17,248 nt of DNA from Verrucomicrobiales bacterium (GCA_003527555.1 DPWT01000062.1:1-17248), one strand, 5' to 3'. Positions 1-8,399 are shown, counted from the stretch's first letter. Made by a program: numbers and translations. The notes: generated by a model from the sequence alone, not told the origin.

Positions 1-1452
1 GTTTTCTCATTCACAATTGTGATGGCTGTTGAGGCGAAGCTGCCAAACATTGTTTTTATTCTCGCTGATGATCTGGGATACGGTGAATTAGGATGTTACG
101 GGCAGGAAAAGATTAATACCCCTGTTATTGATCAGCTTGCTGCTGAGGGAATGAAATTCACTCAGCATTACACGGGTGCACCGGTCTGCGCTCCTGCTCG
201 ATGTGTGCTGATGACCGGCAAGCATTTAGCGCATGCGGAAATCCGTGGCAACCGCGATTCTGGTAATGGGAAAATTTTTCCCGGTCAGTGGCCGATCACA
301 GCCGATGCCTTAACCATCGCTGAGGTACTAAAAAAAGCGGGCTACACGACTGGTGCGTTTGGTAAGTGGGGGCTTGGACCTTCTGACTCGTCTGGAGATC
401 CTAACAAGCAAGGGTTTGACAATTACTATGGTTTTAACTGCCAACGAAATGCCCATAGTTTTTACCCTCCGTTTCTTGATTGTGATGGAAAAGAGCTTTC
501 TGTTAACAAGAACCCTGTCCTTGGACATATCAAAAAACCCAAGGGTGAGGTCAACGCAGATGATTACCGCGATGAAAACTACGCTCCCGATTTGATTCTG
601 GCTGAGTGTCTCAAATTTATTGATTCTAATAAAGACAACCCCTTTTTCCTATATTTGCCGTTTGTGGAACCTCATGTCTCAATGCATCCTCCCCAAGTGT
701 GGGTCGATAAATATCCCAAGGAATGGGACAAAGAGCCCTATCGTGGAAACCGTGGGTATATACCCCACCCGCGTCCTCGCGCTGGTTATGCAGCAATGAT
801 TTCAGATCTCGATGAACATATAGGCAAAGTGCTTGACCGGCTAAAGAAGCATGGGATTGCAGATAATACTCTTGTTATTTTCACGTCTGACAATGGCCCG
901 ACTCATGATGTAGGTGGTGTAGACACCCAATTCTTCAACTCGACTGGTGGACTTCGCGGACGTAAGGGAAGTTGTTATGAAGGTGGTATTCGCGTGCCGA
1001 CGATCGTTCGCTGGCATGGCATGATAAAGCCGGGAAGTTCAACTAATGCGGCAAGCTATTTTCCAGACTGGTTTCCTACTCTTGCTGCGGTTGGTCGGGC
1101 TGCTTTGGATGATGCACCGAATGGGAATCTTGATGGCGTATCGCTATTACCTGTGCTTATGGGCGGGAAAATACCGAAGCGGCATGAGCCAATGATCTGG
1201 GAGTTTAGTGGCTATGGAGGAATTGTTGCCATTCGTGATGGTAAATGGAAGGCGCTGCGACGTGGATTAAAAAGAGAAAAAGGGCCATCTCCATGGGAAT
1301 TATATGATCTTGATACTGATCGAAACGAGCAAAACGACCTCGCTAAGAAAAACCCTAAAATCGTCAAGCAGCTAGAAAAAAGATGGTTACAAACACGCGT
1401 TGACGAACCTCATTTTCCGCTGCCATTGATAGAAAATCATCGTGGTAAGTAG
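1..1452 (+). CDS. Secreted Cys-type sulfatase, 5' end outside window
   Basis: A sulfatase of the arylsulfatase/alkaline phosphatase superfamily that should hydrolyse sulfate esters, probably on polysaccharides in the periplasm or outside the cell. The reading frame is open to base 1. The residues coded before and around GTG 19/ATG 22 (VFSFTIVMAVEA) look like the end of a signal peptide, so the true start lies upstream. Directly visible: the N-terminal NIVFILADDLGYGELGCYG motif with the metal-binding Asp pair; the sulfatase signature C-A-P-A-R at 187-201, whose Cys (187-189) is the residue converted to formylglycine; a KWGLG motif; SDNGPTHD as the second metal site; and a C-terminal ELYDLDTDRNEQNDL segment typical of the family. 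Length is close to the usual 450-550 residues. The substrate cannot be read from the sequence. It needs a formylglycine-generating enzyme; the FGE-like protein at 4021-5526 is unlikely to serve. Confidence 0.93.
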   Translation, partial: VFSFTIVMAVEAKLPNIVFILADDLGYGELGCYGQEKINTPVIDQLAAEGMKFTQHYTGAPVCAPARCVLMTGKHLAHAEIRGNRDSGNGKIFPGQWPITADALTIAEVLKKAGYTTGAFGKWGLGPSDSSGDPNKQGFDNYYGFNCQRNAHSFYPPFLDCDGKELSVNKNPVLGHIKKPKGEVNADDYRDENYAPDLILAECLKFIDSNKDNPFFLYLPFVEPHVSMHPPQVWVDKYPKEWDKEPYRGNRGYIPHPRPRAGYAAMISDLDEHIGKVLDRLKKHGIADNTLVIFTSDNGPTHDVGGVDTQFFNSTGGLRGRKGSCYEGGIRVPTIVRWHGMIKPGSSTNAASYFPDWFPTLAAVGRAALDDAPNGNLDGVSLLPVLMGGKIPKRHEPMIWEFSGYGGIVAIRDGKWKALRRGLKREKGPSPWELYDLDTDRNEQNDLAKKNPKIVKQLEKRWLQTRVDEPHFPLPLIENHRGK

Positions 1453-1524
1453 GGAGCTCTGTATTTCATGGCTGATAGTAGCTTTAACATTTGAGATCTG
1501 ATCTATTCTAGATAGCATACTTTT

Positions 1525-2304
1525 ATGCCCAAGATTCATCCAAGTGCCATTGTAAGTGAGCAAGCTGAGCTGGCTGATGACGTGACCGTCGGAGCCTTCA
1601 CCATTATTGATGCTGGGGTTAAGATAGGTATGGGATGTAGGATCGGGGCACAAGCCTGGATCACTGGAGGTGCTACTATGGGTGAGGGGAATTCTGTTGG
1701 CTATGGTAGTATTATTGGTGCTGAGCCACAGTCGATAGGATTTGATCCAGAGACGAACAGTAGTGTTGTGATTGGATCAAATAATAATATTCGTGAGTAT
1801 GTTACTATTCACCGCAGTATCGAAGAGGGGGGGTGCACGACGGTAGAGGATAAAAATTACCTAATGACGGGGGTGCATCTTGCGCATGACGTGAGAATGG
1901 GTAGTCATAACAGTTTGGCTAACAATGTATTGCTCGCGGGCCATATTAAGATGGGCGACCACATTTTTCTTGGGGGTGGGGGAGGATTTCATCAGTTCAT
2001 ACACATTGGATCTTATTCAATCGTGCAGGGAAATGCTGTGGTGAGTCTTGATGTTCCGCCGTTTTGTATGGCACATGGACGCAACGAATTGGCTGGACTG
2101 AATGTAATAGGTCTTCGCCGTGGAGGGTTTACCCCAGAGGAGCGCTCTGATATAAAACGTGCTTATAATCTCTTGTTCCGAGGTGGTGATAACCTCACTG
2201 AGGCACTAGCTGTGGCTGATGAGAGAACTTGGACGGATGTTGCAAAAACACTCCTTCATTCAGCACGTCATGCATCGCGTAAAGGGCTCATGCAACGCGC
2301 ATGA
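1525..2304 (+). CDS. lpxA: Acyl-ACP--UDP-N-acetylglucosamine O-acyltransferase
   Basis: LpxA carries out the first step of lipid A synthesis, moving a 3-hydroxyacyl chain from ACP to the 3-OH of UDP-GlcNAc in the cytoplasm. The 259-residue length matches E. coli LpxA (262). Residues 1-180 are a run of left-handed beta-helix hexapeptides; the C-terminal part (about 195-259, beginning GLRRGGF and AYNLLFRGG) is the usual helical domain. Residues matching the E. coli active site are present: His118 and His121 (VHLAHD, His121 being the catalytic base), His140 (LAGH) and His156 (FHQF); NIREYVTIHR is also typical. The gene stands alone, 72 bases behind the sulfatase, without lpxD, fabZ or lpxB nearby. 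No good Shine-Dalgarno sequence precedes ATG 1525, but the family's usual N-terminus (KIHPSAIV) fits this start. Confidence 0.93.
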   Translation: MPKIHPSAIVSEQAELADDVTVGAFTIIDAGVKIGMGCRIGAQAWITGGATMGEGNSVGYGSIIGAEPQSIGFDPETNSSVVIGSNNNIREYVTIHRSIEEGGCTTVEDKNYLMTGVHLAHDVRMGSHNSLANNVLLAGHIKMGDHIFLGGGGGFHQFIHIGSYSIVQGNAVVSLDVPPFCMAHGRNELAGLNVIGLRRGGFTPEERSDIKRAYNLLFRGGDNLTEALAVADERTWTDVAKTLLHSARHASRKGLMQRA

Positions 2305-2385
2305 GTTGATCGATCGTCTTAAAACTGTAGTTTAGCCAACCAATTTTTACACGTCTTGTGCCTATAAGGTTCTGTACTAAATTAC

Positions 2386-3000
2386 CTACCAGCTTTGTTT
2401 GTATTTTAGAATTCCTTCGGCAATTCCCTCGGCGAGTGATTGTCGGAACCATGCTTTTTTCATCCGCTCCCGCTCTTTTCTGTTGGAAACAAAACCACCC
2501 TCAACGAGTATAGCTGGATATTTTGAGTTACGAATGACGTAAAAGCGTGCATATTTAGCTCCACGATTTGGAGTACTTAATTTGCTGGTGATGCCCCTCT
2601 GAACATGGTTGGCGAGTTTCTTGCCTTCTGATCCGTGATAGAAAGTCTCTAACCCGCTGGCCTCTCTCCTCCATGCGTGATTAAAGTGAATGCTAACAAA
2701 GATTGACCTGCTGTAGCGCTTGCCAATTGCGACTCGTCTGGGCAGTGAAATAAATACATCGCTACGGCGCGTCATTTTAGTGCTAATGCCACGTTGTTTG
2801 AGGATATACTCAAGTCGCAGAGCTGTATCGAGCGCGAGGTGTTTCTCATAAACTTTTCCTGAGTTTCCTCCTTTGTCGTGGCCGCCGTGTCCTGGGTCGA
2901 TAACGACATAACGAAAGCTCTTGGCTTGCGTTGTGCCTACTAGTAATACGATTAAGGTGATACAGGCTAACAAGAACCTGTGCGTTTTTCTGGAGATCAT
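2386..3000 (-). CDS. Secreted N-acetylmuramoyl-L-alanine amidase (Amidase_3)
   Basis: A zinc amidase that cleaves the bond between N-acetylmuramic acid and the stem peptide of peptidoglycan, acting in the periplasm. Residues 1-26 form a signal peptide (basic start, hydrophobic FLLACITLIVLLVG, cleavage after TTQA). The rest is a bare Amidase_3 domain: DPGHGG with His38 as zinc ligand, Glu52 as second ligand, His105 as third, and VEGGFVSN with catalytic Glu167. The third motif reads SIHFNHA rather than the common SIHANA, a small departure. There is no SPOR, AMIN or LysM targeting domain, so at 204 residues it is a minimal form. It is the last of four minus-strand genes; the start lies 34 bases after the stop of the gene at 3035-3964, so co-transcription is likely. 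The AmiA/B/C group is the nearest named set, but no symbol is assigned. Confidence 0.9.
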   Translation of the reverse strand: MISRKTHRFLLACITLIVLLVGTTQAKSFRYVVIDPGHGGHDKGGNSGKVYEKHLALDTALRLEYILKQRGISTKMTRRSDVFISLPRRVAIGKRYSRSIFVSIHFNHAWRREASGLETFYHGSEGKKLANHVQRGITSKLSTPNRGAKYARFYVIRNSKYPAILVEGGFVSNRKERERMKKAWFRQSLAEGIAEGILKYKQSW

Positions 3001-3034
3001 GCGATGGCTTAGGCTCGTCTATGTTGTGAATAGG

Positions 3035-3964
3035 TTACTTTCTATATGTAAATGGTGGCCGCTCGGAAATGTTGCGAATTTTTTTCCGCTGTGCCGCTTC
3101 GGCTTCAGGGTTAAAAGGGATGGCCCCTGCTACAACTACGTCATCGTTTAGCAGATAAAGTCTTGGGTCGCTGCCTGACTTCCCTCGTTTATGGTGGCTG
3201 ATAGAGAGCAAACGGCCATTTGGAGAAATGGTAACATGTGTAAAAATTGCAGGTCTTACTTGGTAAAGTGCATGCATGTTATTTGCGCTATCCAGAGTTC
3301 CCGATGGTTTGCGCAGCATGATTACATTGCCCAGTGGTATGGTGGCAATGTGTAAGCCTGAATTCGCCGAAGAAACCTGAGCGAAGAGTTCAAGGGCGCG
3401 ATTACCTGAAAAAGTGAGAAGTTTATATTCACGTATTTCGCCAGGTGCCTCTGGAATGCCGGCGCGTTGTATCCAGATGGGGCGTCCTCCGGTGATATTA
3501 AATTGATTACGGTTGGAGGTAAATCCGCTACGAGTTGGTCCAGGCATATTCACTGTGGCGGTGCATGTGTAATTTCCCATACGACCAAGTGAGTAGGTAG
3601 AATTGATGTTGATGTTGCGAGATACGGTTTGTCCCGCCGGGATAACGACGGGTTTGTAATTCATACGCCGTGCTGGGGGAATTGCTTTGCCGTTAGATAC
3701 CAGATGAAAGTTTAACCATGGACGTGCGTTGTTTCCTCGGAAGACAAGTTCTTTGCCAGCATGATTGGTGATGTGGAGCGTGGCTGACACGGGTTCGTTG
3801 AGCATGTAGCTTTGTTTGCTCATCTCAAGCCTGAGGTCAATTTGTGCATGTACACGCGCCCCAGCAAAAAGTACGATTGCGAGTATGACTAAGTTTGCGA
3901 AACCAAGAAGTTTCCTACTGGGCTGGTAGCTTAGATTAGTTTTAGTCAAGATGTTCAAATTCAT
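3035..3964 (-). CDS. Secreted protein with Ig-like N-terminal domain, unknown function
   Basis: Not recognised as a named family. Residues 1-40 resemble a signal peptide with a rather long N-region (hydrophobic core FANLVILAIVLFAGA, cleavage after VHA). Residues about 43-157 look like a beta-sandwich of the kind found in BsuPI-like or Ig-like bacterial domains: alternating beta segments, NEPVSATLHITNHAGKELVF, then VIPAGQTVSRNI and a YTCTATV strand. Residues 175-280 are a second, mostly beta region with SPNGRLLSISHH, which is reminiscent of a single beta-propeller repeat, but there are too few repeats to call one. The tail after 285 is charged and probably disordered. It lies 56 bases after the pseudokinase/FGE-like gene and 34 bases before the amidase, so it is probably translated from the same mRNA and acts in the envelope. 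Confidence 0.75.
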   Translation of the reverse strand: MNLNILTKTNLSYQPSRKLLGFANLVILAIVLFAGARVHAQIDLRLEMSKQSYMLNEPVSATLHITNHAGKELVFRGNNARPWLNFHLVSNGKAIPPARRMNYKPVVIPAGQTVSRNININSTYSLGRMGNYTCTATVNMPGPTRSGFTSNRNQFNITGGRPIWIQRAGIPEAPGEIREYKLLTFSGNRALELFAQVSSANSGLHIATIPLGNVIMLRKPSGTLDSANNMHALYQVRPAIFTHVTISPNGRLLSISHHKRGKSGSDPRLYLLNDDVVVAGAIPFNPEAEAAQRKKIRNISERPPFTYRK

Positions 3965-4020
3965 AGGTGTGCTTAAGATTAGGCGTTTCTATCTTTGGCG
4001 TCAACCATACAACCTTACAC

Positions 4021-5526
4021 CTAAGGTGTTGAGCCAAGTGTTCGGAAGCCAAGGTCGGATCTGCGCAAACTGCGATCGTCTACCCATTCTATGGCGCGTA
4101 CTCCATAGTGAGGTTTTAGATACGATGCGCCACAAATGACATACCGTGCTGGTTGGCTGGGATCGGCCGAGTTAAGGCTGCGTTTTCTGGTCCACTCACT
4201 GACATTACCAGCCAGACCGTAGATTCCTTTTTTTGTTTTCTCGGCACGGTCGACTGGGAGCCAGCCGCTTGGTTTGAGCTCCTCTGGATCGTCACTTGAT
4301 GTGCAGGCTGCATACCACTCCTCGCGGGTAGGTAGACGACGCCCCATCCACTCGGCATATGCGTAAGCGTCCCACCAGTCCACCCCCACGATGGGATAGT
4401 TTAGATCAATTTTTAAGTTTTTCCAAAGACGGCCTTCTTTGGCAGCTGAGTGCAGTGCAGGCCAGTCATCCGGTTCATGTGATATCTTCTCGGCTGGCTG
4501 GTCCTCATGTTGAAACACATTTTTATTTTCCTCGTTTAACAGGCTGAGCGCATCAAGAAATTTGGCATACTGGTTGATAGTGACCTCATGGGCATCGATT
4601 GAATATGGACGTAATCTGATATTGAAGCCGTTTGGCCCAGCGTACTTGCCTGCTGGAATGAGCACCATATTGGGTAGTGCACGAGCTGTTGAATTTGTTT
4701 TGGTATTAGTAAAAAAGTATACAAGTCCTGTAATGGCCGTGATTACTGTTGTGGCGATGAGTGTTTTGTTGGTCAAACTGCGGTTAGCCACCCTAGACAT
4801 AGGCATAGTTGGACTTTGAATACTTTTTGATACACTTGGTTGAGTAAGTTGTCGCTCAACTTCGTCGGCTAAGTCGTGAATTTTTTGCCAGCTGAGTGGC
4901 AGGCTGCGCCCGAGATCCCGCATATAATTTAACAACGATACGGTGCGAGTAGATCCCGGTTTTCCATGTTCGATTATATCATGAAATAGTTGCCCGATGA
5001 GCTGCTTATCCTGAGTCGACACATTATGATCTATTTTTCCACTGACTGCCATGTTGGCGATTCTGCAATGAAATAAGTCATCGATAAAAATATCGTGTTG
5101 AGAGATTGGGCGTGACCTTATGTCCCTATCTTCTAGGTATTTACATGCACTGGCGATGTTTCGTAGGACGCGTACGACATGAACGGGTGAAATTCTTTTA
5201 CCCTCATCACAGAAGTTACTCAGGGTGAGCCCGTTGAGTTTTTCCATTGCAAAAAAACAATATTTTTCATCATTAACGGCTTCCAAAACGGAGCCTATTA
5301 GTGGGTGGTCAAGAGACGCTTTCGTACGCACATCGTTGATGAAGCTTGCCCTTAGATTTTTGTCGTTAGCTAGGCATACATTTGCACTGCTTAGAATTAC
5401 TTCACGCTGAACCGACTGTTGAGTTGCTTGCCACAATTGTGTGTTGGTGCCTCTGGCAAGAAGTTCACCAACCGTGTAATCACCTACCTGAAGGCCTGCA
5501 TTAAGGCTATTCTCTTGTTCGCTCAC
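4021..5526 (-). CDS. Pseudokinase-TM-FGE-like fusion protein
   Basis: A 501-residue fusion. Residues 15-225 follow the Ser/Thr protein kinase fold (YTVGELLARG start, hydrophobic FFAMEKLNGLTL hinge, YLEDRDI helix), but by hand alignment the catalytic residues are gone: the glycine loop is degenerate, the beta-3 Lys position is Ser46, HRD is Ser138-Arg139-Pro140, and DFG is Asn158-Met159-Ala160. It is therefore a likely pseudokinase. Residues about 255-273 are one membrane segment. Residues 285-498 are an FGE/SUMF1-type (C-type lectin-like) domain with NMVLIPAGKY, HEVTINQYAKF, GRRLPTREEW, GLAGNVSEW and LGFRTL. The loop that holds the two catalytic Cys in true FGE reads SYLKPHYGVR, without Cys, so sulfatase activation is unlikely. 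Expected topology is kinase-like domain in the cytoplasm, FGE-like domain outside. Second gene of the minus-strand cluster. Domain identity is fairly sure, inactivity is inferred, and the role is unknown. Confidence 0.85.
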   Translation of the reverse strand: MSEQENSLNAGLQVGDYTVGELLARGTNTQLWQATQQSVQREVILSSANVCLANDKNLRASFINDVRTKASLDHPLIGSVLEAVNDEKYCFFAMEKLNGLTLSNFCDEGKRISPVHVVRVLRNIASACKYLEDRDIRSRPISQHDIFIDDLFHCRIANMAVSGKIDHNVSTQDKQLIGQLFHDIIEHGKPGSTRTVSLLNYMRDLGRSLPLSWQKIHDLADEVERQLTQPSVSKSIQSPTMPMSRVANRSLTNKTLIATTVITAITGLVYFFTNTKTNSTARALPNMVLIPAGKYAGPNGFNIRLRPYSIDAHEVTINQYAKFLDALSLLNEENKNVFQHEDQPAEKISHEPDDWPALHSAAKEGRLWKNLKIDLNYPIVGVDWWDAYAYAEWMGRRLPTREEWYAACTSSDDPEELKPSGWLPVDRAEKTKKGIYGLAGNVSEWTRKRSLNSADPSQPARYVICGASYLKPHYGVRAIEWVDDRSLRRSDLGFRTLGSTP

Positions 5527-5629
5527 TATGACAAATTATTGTGTTCAAACAATGTTGGGTTTATTCTGGTTTTCTGGCAACAGTAATGGCGTGCGATGTT
5601 AATTTTTTGTAGATGTATGAGAAATATGG

Positions 5630-6799
5630 CTAGCGGGAGGGTAGCGGTGGATTGATGCCAGAGCCATAATTGTTCCTGCTAGGTAGCAGGCCTTCGGTAT
5701 CAGATGGAAGCCAAGGATCAGGCTCTAGATTCAAATTGCGTGAGTTTGTCTTGTTGCTGTGGACGCTGTTGAGGTGACCAGGTGATGCTTGTTGATCGAT
5801 AATTTTGCTCTTGTAAAGTAACACGACGACACAGCCGTAAAATTGCCTGCGTCCAAGCAGGTGGTCATTTACTTGATCACCATCGGGAATGGTATAATTG
5901 ATAATGAAAGTTTCCTCGTTACCAGGCCCACGCCAGTCCACTTTGTTGTCCGCCCAGTTGCGAGTAAACCTTGAGTTTTTGAGAGCTTTTTTGATCTCCC
6001 CGCTAGTAAGTTTGTCATAGAAATGCGCTTGAATTTCTACATCTTCTACATCGATCGGGTTGTCGGGTCGAGCCAACAGCGTAATCGTGCAGGCCGCTTG
6101 TTTGCCATCGCCACTTGGACGAATTTTCATCGGTCCTATAGCAATATCGTTTAGTCTGGCTCTCCATGTATCCATTCCTTTGGTGAGCTTACGTGCAGAG
6201 AGATGGTAGTAAATTCCTGCCCGAATACCGCGGTGTTGAATTTTTTGGTAGTGATCGGCTGCCTTGGAGAAAGCGCCCATATCTTCAAACATCAAGGCTT
6301 TTTGATAGATGACCGCGGATTCCGATGGGTCGATACGTTCTGCTTCATCAAGCTTAAGCATCGAGCCCACCATATCGCCACTCATGCGAAGCTTTCGTGA
6401 TTCCTCAATAAGGCGCTCGACTTGCGGATCAGCAATTACCGGATATTTGGAAGTTTCTGCCGTAATGCTGGGTGTAATAACATTGGGGATATCGGTGGAG
6501 ACGAGAGGTGGTTCCCTATTGTATTGTATCTCGGTTTCCGCAGCACTGTCATAGCTGGCAAGAATATCTTTCAAACTACGTGGTTCGATCAGCCCCACGG
6601 GTGCGGGTAATCCTGGTAATGGTAGGGCTGTTTTATTTTCAGGCTGGCTATGGCGTACGGCAAGTGCTGTGCCAATACTAATGAGCTGGGCAAATGCTAT
6701 TAATGCCATCAGCCAGCAGGCGATGGTGAATGTATGGCGTGATGTGCGGCTTGGTGATGCCTGTGTGCCATCTTCAGGAGGCTCGCTCATAAGGTTCAT
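5630..6799 (-). CDS. Membrane-anchored TPR-like protein, unknown function
   Basis: A 389-residue protein of unknown function. A short, polar cytoplasmic N-terminus (Ser/Thr-rich, residues 1-22) is followed by one membrane segment at about 26-48. A Pro-rich linker (60-125) leads to helices at about 128-190 with the spacing of two TPR units, including DEAERIDPSESAVIYQKALMFEDMGAFSKAADHY. Residues 215-335 are probably beta-rich (ACTITLLARP, FIINYTIPDG, FYGCVVVLLY). The last 50 residues are Asn/Pro/Ser-rich and probably disordered. ATG 6799 is chosen because a TAGGA sequence sits five bases before it; ATG 6790 is an alternative. It is the first gene of the minus-strand cluster, divergent from pabB and 103 bases ahead of the pseudokinase/FGE-like gene. 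The same membrane topology as its neighbour suggests a shared envelope role. Confidence 0.75.
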   Translation of the reverse strand: MNLMSEPPEDGTQASPSRTSRHTFTIACWLMALIAFAQLISIGTALAVRHSQPENKTALPLPGLPAPVGLIEPRSLKDILASYDSAAETEIQYNREPPLVSTDIPNVITPSITAETSKYPVIADPQVERLIEESRKLRMSGDMVGSMLKLDEAERIDPSESAVIYQKALMFEDMGAFSKAADHYQKIQHRGIRAGIYYHLSARKLTKGMDTWRARLNDIAIGPMKIRPSGDGKQAACTITLLARPDNPIDVEDVEIQAHFYDKLTSGEIKKALKNSRFTRNWADNKVDWRGPGNEETFIINYTIPDGDQVNDHLLGRRQFYGCVVVLLYKSKIIDQQASPGHLNSVHSNKTNSRNLNLEPDPWLPSDTEGLLPSRNNYGSGINPPLPSR

Positions 6800-6931
6800 A
6801 GGTGTCCTAAGAAGCTGACAATCAATGGTTCAACTGTCAATGAAGGAAACATTTGAGCCCTGTTGAGATAATACTATTTGGGCTTTAGGCAATCTGCACT
6901 TGCGTATCAGCTAGTTTGCCTTTTCATTTGT

Positions 6932-8212
6932 ATGGAAATGTCCGTCGTGCCCGACATCCTGGATCAAGCCCGCCCGCCGTGTCGGGTGGATATTTGTATG
7001 CAGCCTGCTGAGGTAGCAGCAGCGCTTAGGCATCTGCCGGGGCTGGTATTTTTTGATAGCTCAGGGAACCTTCCTCCACACACTCATGCACCCATATCGA
7101 TCATCGCGGCGCGTCCTGTGGAAACCCTCACGGGTGTAATTCACAATAGGCAAGACTTGAACTATCTGCGTGACAAGTTGGCAGACTACCAAACGCACTA
7201 TCCTTCGTTTGGTTTCCCGATGGGTGCCGCCTGTGGCTGGATCGATTACGAAGGTGATTACTGTTTTGGCATCTATCCCGAGATGCTTGTGTATCAGCAC
7301 GACCGCAACCAGTGGTGGCAATGCGGCAATTTAGCAGATAATATTTCTGCCTCGCCGACAGAAGAGTCAAAACCTCTAACGATCAGTGATTTTAGTGCGT
7401 CTACGACGCAAGGTGAATACGAACAAAGTGTCGCGCGTATTCAAGAATACATCGCGGCAGGGGATATCTACCAAGTTAACCTAACACAACGATTTCGTGC
7501 TATGTGTGGAGACGGTTCGTTCTTTTCTCTCTACCAACAATTACGAAAACTTAGTCCATCCCCGCTCGCGGCATGGATGGATCTGGGCGGGCGTGAAATC
7601 CTTTCCTCATCGCCAGAAACGTTTCTGCGAATGAGTGGGCGCAGTATAGAGACGCGTCCGATCAAGGGGACTCGTCCGCGGGGGCACGATGAGGCAAGCG
7701 ATCGTGCGGCCGCGAAAGAATTGTTAGAATCTGAAAAAGAGAATGCGGAACTAGTCATGATTACTGATTTGGAACGTAACGATTTGGGTCAGGTTTGTGA
7801 TTTTGGAACGGTTCGAGTAGCGGATATGCTTGCGCTTGAGAAACTCGAGCAGGTTTTTCATTTGGTGTCCACAGTGACAGGCACGTTGAGAGAAGATGTT
7901 GATCACCCGCAAGCACTCGCGGCGTGTTTTCCCGGAGGGAGTATCACAGGTGCACCCAAAAAGCGAGCCATGGAAATCATTGCCGAGCTAGAACCTGTCG
8001 CAAGAGGTCTCTACACGGGCGCGATGGGATACATCGGATTCAACGGTGAAAGCCAGTTCAATATCCCTATCAGAACGCTCGTCAAAGAAGGAGAAACGCT
8101 CGACTACCATGTGGGTGCAGGAATCGTTGCTGACTCCAATCCGGCCGCCGAATACCGAGAAACGCTTGATAAAGCGAAAGGAATTAGGCTTGCGATTGAT
8201 CAGGTGCGTTAG
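6932..8212 (+). CDS. pabB: Aminodeoxychorismate synthase component I
   Basis: A chorismate-binding enzyme that with a glutamine amidotransferase (PabA) makes 4-amino-4-deoxychorismate, the precursor of p-aminobenzoate and folate, in the cytoplasm. Numbered from ATG 6932 (426 residues), the C-terminal domain shows ETRPIKGTRPRG, ITDLERNDLG, GSITGAPKKRAMEIIAELE and YHVGAGIVADSNP. The Lys of PIKGT (residue 245) is the PabB catalytic Lys; anthranilate synthase TrpE has PIAGT here, so PabB is favoured over TrpE. The frame extends upstream to a TTG at 6878, but the added residues do not look like the family, so ATG 6932 or 6938 is preferred; no clear Shine-Dalgarno sequence decides between them. The N-terminal domain is divergent. 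No pabA or pabC is present in the window. The gene is divergent from the TPR gene. Confidence 0.9.
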   Translation: MEMSVVPDILDQARPPCRVDICMQPAEVAAALRHLPGLVFFDSSGNLPPHTHAPISIIAARPVETLTGVIHNRQDLNYLRDKLADYQTHYPSFGFPMGAACGWIDYEGDYCFGIYPEMLVYQHDRNQWWQCGNLADNISASPTEESKPLTISDFSASTTQGEYEQSVARIQEYIAAGDIYQVNLTQRFRAMCGDGSFFSLYQQLRKLSPSPLAAWMDLGGREILSSSPETFLRMSGRSIETRPIKGTRPRGHDEASDRAAAKELLESEKENAELVMITDLERNDLGQVCDFGTVRVADMLALEKLEQVFHLVSTVTGTLREDVDHPQALAACFPGGSITGAPKKRAMEIIAELEPVARGLYTGAMGYIGFNGESQFNIPIRTLVKEGETLDYHVGAGIVADSNPAAEYRETLDKAKGIRLAIDQVR

Positions 8213-8364
8213 CTGTCCATGTGTATTTAATACTCATCAGAAAGTCGCAACCATGAAGTCGCCTAACAGTATTAGGTCATTCATCATGTTTTTGTTTTCC
8301 TGCGGAATCAGCCAAGATACCTAGATATTGTCACGACGATTATTTGCTGCCTTGAGGTTCAGAT

Positions 8365-8399
8365 GCACTTGCTAAAGTGCTATTTCAATAATTAGCACT
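8365..8399 (+). repeat. Two mutually exclusive hairpins in the lipoprotein leader
   Basis: GCACTT (8365-8370) can pair with AAGTGC (8375-8380) across a four-base loop. AGTGCTA (8376-8382) can pair instead with TAGCACT (8393-8399) across ten bases. The two stems share bases 8376-8380, so only one can form at a time. They lie 36-70 bases before the lipoprotein ATG. This could be a regulatory leader or simply three related half-sites for a DNA-binding protein; neither stem is followed by a T-run. Confidence 0.4.

Noticed and set aside
4021..4680. The FGE-like domain as the activator of the sulfatase at 1-1452
   Set aside because: The loop that should carry the two catalytic Cys residues has none (SYLKPHYGVR), and the genes are on opposite strands with lpxA, the amidase gene and another gene between them.
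6816..6877. Promoter boxes between the TPR gene and pabB (TTGACA on the minus strand at 6840-6835, GATAAT on the plus strand at 6867-6872)
   Set aside because: Neither has a partner box at acceptable spacing, so they are not called as promoters.
6932..8212. Anthranilate synthase component I (TrpE) as identity of the chorismate enzyme
   Set aside because: The active-site motif is PIKGT, with the PabB Lys, not the PIAGT of TrpE, and there are no trp genes nearby.
8253..8324. A 23-codon open frame (MKSPNSIRSF...) in the gap after pabB
   Set aside because: It is short, has no clear ribosome binding site, and gives no recognisable peptide; the hydrophobic middle alone is not enough.
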